Shown one piece after another: positions 61,085-64,000 of a stretch of 64,000 nucleotides of DNA. Below the pieces are notes generated by a model, which was not told the DNA's origin, made no database searches, and worked only from the letters and a program-made list of their open reading frames with translations. The stretch comes from Polaribacter dokdonensis (lineage in GTDB: Bacteria; Bacteroidota; Bacteroidia; Flavobacteriales; Flavobacteriaceae), in contig NZ_CP101505.1 in assembly GCF_024362345.1 (NCBI RefSeq), positions 516,001-580,000 on the forward strand, written 5' to 3'. Made by a program: the position numbers and the translations under genes. The stretch's first letter is position 1; each line of letters starts with the position of its first letter.

Positions 61085-61813
61085 TTATTTTTTATTAGTA
61101 TTTATATTCTTTATAATTGATAATAGAACATACAAGATTATAATTATTGGTATAGATATGTAATTTAAGAAAATTATTAGACTTAAAGAAATGATTAAAA
61201 ACAAATACACAAACCAGTTCTTTTGCAAAGAAAAGTCTTTTAACTTTAAAGAAAATAAAGGAATTTCTGCATTCATTAAATAACTTAATGTACAGGTTAC
61301 AAAAATTAAAAAGTAGTTACTAGCAATTAAATCATTTACAAAATCAATATTAGAATTTTCGTAAATTAATGGTAATGATATTACAAATAAACACATTGCA
61401 GGTGTTGGTAAACCTATAAATGAGTCAGATTGTCTAGTATCTAAATTAAAATTTGCCAATCTATAACAAGCTGCTAAGGTTAATAGTAAACCAAATAATG
61501 AAACATCAATTAAAGAACTATTGTAAACAGCTGTTTCTGCATAAAGGTTTAAATCTATTAATTTAAAAATAATTACACCAGGCACTACTCCACTTGTAAC
61601 CATGTCTGCTAAAGAATCTAGCTGTTTACCTAATTCTCCAGAAACATTCAATAATCTAGCAACAAAACCATCAAAAAAATCAAGAATAATACCTAAAACT
61701 ACAAATAAGGCAGCATATGTAAAGTTACTAGACACAGCATATATAGTAGCTATTGTTCCACAAAATAAATTACCTAAAGTAATTAAGTTAGGTATATGTT
61801 TTTTAATATTCAT
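61085..61813 (-). CDS. pssA: CDP-diacylglycerol--serine O-phosphatidyltransferase
   Basis: PssA makes phosphatidylserine, precursor of phosphatidylethanolamine. I chose the ATG at 61813 (242 residues, MNIKKHIPNLITLGNLFCG), as the upstream extension is unlike the family. The CDP-alcohol transferase motif is complete: DGFVARLLNVSG, GELGKQLDS and LAD, with its Asp residues. About seven membrane helices follow. It belongs to the short PssA type of Gram-positives and Bacteroidota. It diverges from the YheT-like hydrolase gene and is followed directly by the GAF kinase gene. Confidence 0.92.
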   Translation of the reverse strand: MNIKKHIPNLITLGNLFCGTIATIYAVSSNFTYAALFVVLGIILDFFDGFVARLLNVSGELGKQLDSLADMVTSGVVPGVIIFKLIDLNLYAETAVYNSSLIDVSLFGLLLTLAACYRLANFNLDTRQSDSFIGLPTPAMCLFVISLPLIYENSNIDFVNDLIASNYFLIFVTCTLSYLMNAEIPLFSLKLKDFSLQKNWFVYLFLIISLSLIIFLNYISIPIIIILYVLLSIIKNINTNKK

Positions 61814-61908
61814 TTCAGTTTTTTTTGTTATCGCTAAAGTAATAAAAGCAAATTGTCTTGTTTTCGATATTGTTAAATTTTTGTCATATTTGTAATATAA
61901 ATTTACAG

Positions 61909-62892
61909 ATGCCAATTTTACCTTCTAATTTTTTGCCAACAATTCCATTTAGAAACGGACATTTTAACACCATGTATAGACCTTTATTTATGAAAGGATC
62001 TGTAAACTATGATCGTGAACGTTTATATACTTGGGATAACGATTTTATAGATTTAGATTTTTCTAAGGTAGGTTCCAAAACTCTAGCTGTTCTTATACAT
62101 GGTTTAGAAGGCAGCTCATCTTCTAGCTACATAACAGCCACAATTAAGCATTTAAATGATAAATATTTAGACGCTGTCTGCTTAAATTTAAGAGGTTGTA
62201 GTGGAGAAGATAATAATTTACTAGCCACTTATCATAGTGGAAAAACAGAAGATGTAAACTTTGTAATTAACCATATTTTAGATAAATATAACTATGACAA
62301 TATTGTAATAATAGGTTTTAGCTTAGGAGGTAATTTAACACTAAAATATATTGGTGAAAAAGGTACAGATTTGCCATCTGAAATTAAAGGTGGAATTGCA
62401 TGTTCTGTACCCATAGATATTGCTTCTGCAGAAAAAGAAATGGATAAATTAAAAAACAAGTTGTACATGGAAGTGTTTTTTAAAACCATGAAGAATAAGA
62501 TTTTAGAAAAAGCACACAAACATCCTGAATTTCAGTTAGATAAAGACAAACTTTTTAAAGCTACAAAGTTTAAACATTTAGAACATTTATATACAGTGCC
62601 TGTTTTTGGGTTTGAAAGTCCAGAAGATTATTGGCAAAAAGCGAGTTCAAAACCTTACATCTCAGCAATAAACAAACCAACATTATTAATTAACGCAAAA
62701 GACGATACCTTTCTATCTAAAGAATGCTACCCAAAAGAAGAAGCCAAAAATTCTGAAAACTTCTTTTTAGAAATTACAAAATATGGAGGCCATTGTGGTT
62801 TTATGTCTTCATTCAAACCTTCAGAGAATACTTGGCTCGAAGAAAGAATAGCAAGGTTTATCAACAGAAACATTAATATTGATATGCCCTAA
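61909..62892 (+). CDS. YheT/EMB8-type alpha/beta hydrolase
   Basis: This hydrolase is 327 residues if it begins at the ATG at 61909 (MPILPSNFLPTIPFRNGHF), which matches the usual start of the YheT family; the longer frame has a poor leader. It has HGLEGSSSSSYITA, the nucleophile Ser in IGFSLGGNLTLKY (about residue 134), and the C-terminal His in YGGHCGFMS. The family hydrolyses esters of unknown nature. It diverges from pssA over a 95-bp gap. The PorV2-like gene begins 71 bp downstream. Confidence 0.88.
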   Translation: MPILPSNFLPTIPFRNGHFNTMYRPLFMKGSVNYDRERLYTWDNDFIDLDFSKVGSKTLAVLIHGLEGSSSSSYITATIKHLNDKYLDAVCLNLRGCSGEDNNLLATYHSGKTEDVNFVINHILDKYNYDNIVIIGFSLGGNLTLKYIGEKGTDLPSEIKGGIACSVPIDIASAEKEMDKLKNKLYMEVFFKTMKNKILEKAHKHPEFQLDKDKLFKATKFKHLEHLYTVPVFGFESPEDYWQKASSKPYISAINKPTLLINAKDDTFLSKECYPKEEAKNSENFFLEITKYGGHCGFMSSFKPSENTWLEERIARFINRNINIDMP

Positions 62893-62963
62893 ACAATATC
62901 TGTTAAAAAGAACTGTTATTTTAGTAGGTTTTTCGATATTTGTTATCGGTAATTTTAAATTTT

Positions 62964-64000
62964 GTGAAATACAAATTTTTACTTTTTGGTATTCTATTAT
63001 CTTCTCTTTTAAATGCACAAGCATTTAGAAATTATTCCAACGAATTCTTAAATATAGGTGTAGATGCAGCTGCTCTAGGTATGGGCAAAGCTGTAGTAGC
63101 TACAACAAATAATGTAAATGCAAGTTATTGGAATCCTGCTGGTTTAGTAGGTATCGAAGATTATCAAGGTTCATTAATGCACTCCTCTTATTTTGCAGGT
63201 ATTGCCAATTACAATCATGCAGCCTTTGCAATGCCTATTGATAAAGAAAGTGCAATCGGAATTTCTGTAATTCGTTTTGGGGTTGATGATATTTTAAACA
63301 CAACAGCTTTAATAGACAATGATGGTAATATAGATTTTAATAGAATTAGCCTTTTTTCTGCTGCTGACTATGCTTTTAATTTTTCTTATGCTAGAAACTT
63401 AATTTTTAAAGATTTAAAACTAGGTGTAAATGCAAAATTGATTCGTAGAATTATTGGAGATTTTGCTGCTTCTTGGGGTTTTGGTTTTGATGTTGGTCTT
63501 CAGTTTGAAAGAAACTCTTGGAAATTTGGAATTATGGCTAGAGATATTACAACAACTTATAATAGTTGGGCTATTGATGAAGAAGAGTTTGAAAGTATTC
63601 GAAATGCAATTCCTGGTCAAAATCAAGAATTACCAGAAACTACAGAAATTACCAAACCAAAAGTACAATTAGGAGTTGCCAAAGATTTTAAGATTGGGCG
63701 TTTTTTTAACCTACAGTCAGAATTTGATTTAAATATTAGGTTTGAGCAAACTAACGATATTTTTTCATCAAAAATAGCAAGTATAGATCCTGCACTTGGG
63801 TTACAGTTAGATTATGAAAAATTGGTTTATTTAAGACTTGGTGTTGGTAATTTTCAATATACAACAGAGTTTGATAATTCTAAATCATTATCTACCCAAC
63901 CTAACTTTGGTGTAGGTTTTAATTATAAAGGAATTCAAGTAGATTATGCTTTAACTAACATTGGTAGTGTTGGTAATGCACTTTTTTCGAACATTTTCTC
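62964..64000 (+). CDS. PorV/PorQ-type outer-membrane barrel (PorV2-like), 5' part
   Basis: Start of a gene that leaves the window: 345 codons are visible. It begins with GTG at 62964, giving the signal peptide KYKFLLFGILLSSLLNAQA (other in-frame starts are less suited). The mature N-terminus FRNYSNEFLNIGVDAAALGMGKAVVATTNNVNASYWNPAGL is the OmpP1/FadL-like motif seen in T9SS PorV and PorQ proteins. It is most like PorV2 proteins, whose exact role is unknown. The rest is a beta-barrel with alternating aromatic residues. The stop codon lies beyond the window. Confidence 0.85.
   Translation, partial: MKYKFLLFGILLSSLLNAQAFRNYSNEFLNIGVDAAALGMGKAVVATTNNVNASYWNPAGLVGIEDYQGSLMHSSYFAGIANYNHAAFAMPIDKESAIGISVIRFGVDDILNTTALIDNDGNIDFNRISLFSAADYAFNFSYARNLIFKDLKLGVNAKLIRRIIGDFAASWGFGFDVGLQFERNSWKFGIMARDITTTYNSWAIDEEEFESIRNAIPGQNQELPETTEITKPKVQLGVAKDFKIGRFFNLQSEFDLNIRFEQTNDIFSSKIASIDPALGLQLDYEKLVYLRLGVGNFQYTTEFDNSKSLSTQPNFGVGFNYKGIQVDYALTNIGSVGNALFSNIF

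Noticed and set aside
62821..63024. A 67-codon minus-strand frame between the YheT gene and the PorV2-like gene.
   Set aside because: It overlaps both real genes in the opposite direction and shows no signal or motif.
1..64000. tRNA, rRNA, CRISPR, prophage or transposase genes.
   Set aside because: No T-loop-like GGTTCGAATCC sequences, no arrays of spaced repeats, no integrase or transposase motifs were seen on either strand.

Overview
The window looks like a piece of a Flavobacteriaceae chromosome (phylum Bacteroidota), perhaps Polaribacter, Tenacibaculum or a close relative. Evidence: a low-GC, AT-rich sequence; promoters of the Bacteroidota type (TTG, 16-20 bases, TAnnTTTG); few Shine-Dalgarno sites; many TTG/GTG starts; and clade-specific genes such as porX, a PorV/PorQ-type barrel, an LpxC-FabZ fusion, a fused E1 alpha/beta ketoacid dehydrogenase and a type IX secretion (T9SS) cargo protein. 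These are assignments from reading the sequence, not from a database search. I see no rRNA, tRNA, CRISPR array, prophage or insertion sequence. Most of the window is ordinary core genome.

Layout. 1-2.4 kb: end of a MoxR-type ATPase, a DUF58 protein, and two small membrane proteins. 2.4-9.4 kb: a DUF4251 lipoprotein, a pseudouridine synthase, a three-gene minus-strand run (fused E1, CurA-like reductase, CPXCG protein), an Lrp/AsnC regulator with a striking operator, an M14 peptidase and an XRE regulator. 9.4-12.6 kb: an SPFH protein, a large VWA membrane protein, and a gene-free gap with nested inverted repeats. 12.6-20.4 kb: minus-strand fabG, sucD, an lpxD paralogue, efp, lpxA, lpxC/fabZ, lpxD and an HD phosphohydrolase, with lipid A genes dominating. 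20.5-22.8 kb: porX (T9SS regulator) and a TPR protein. 22.9-28.8 kb: one 1977-residue secreted repeat protein with a T9SS sorting tail.

29.3-33.6 kb: tsaE, alanine dehydrogenase, small unknowns, trmH, a sirtuin, and a small exported protein. 33.7-37.5 kb: a compact signalling locus (FIST sensor, histidine kinase, Hpt, LytTR response regulator, then a single-domain response regulator). 37.7-41.5 kb: a DUF6495-like protein, rplI-rpsR-rpsF, a fatty acid hydroxylase, and a second alanine dehydrogenase. 41.7-44.2 kb: ECF sigma, a probable anti-sigma factor, and an outer-membrane barrel. 44.4-54.2 kb: a Tat-type SDR protein, a CarboxypepD_reg/TPR protein, priA, tandem alpha/beta hydrolases, two methyltransferases, and a ZIP transporter. 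54.2-64 kb: recQ, kdsD, tatC, a CMD protein, lptB, a VOC protein, a GAF histidine kinase, pssA, a YheT-type hydrolase, and the start of a PorV2-like barrel.

The genes join into an envelope theme: lipid A and Kdo synthesis (lpx genes, kdsD), LPS export (lptB), phospholipid head groups (pssA), Tat and type IX export. The best candidate for an undescribed system is the FIST-kinase-Hpt-LytTR locus. Two minus-strand promoters beside it, one for the small exported protein and one for the lone response regulator, share an almost identical bipartite sequence element.
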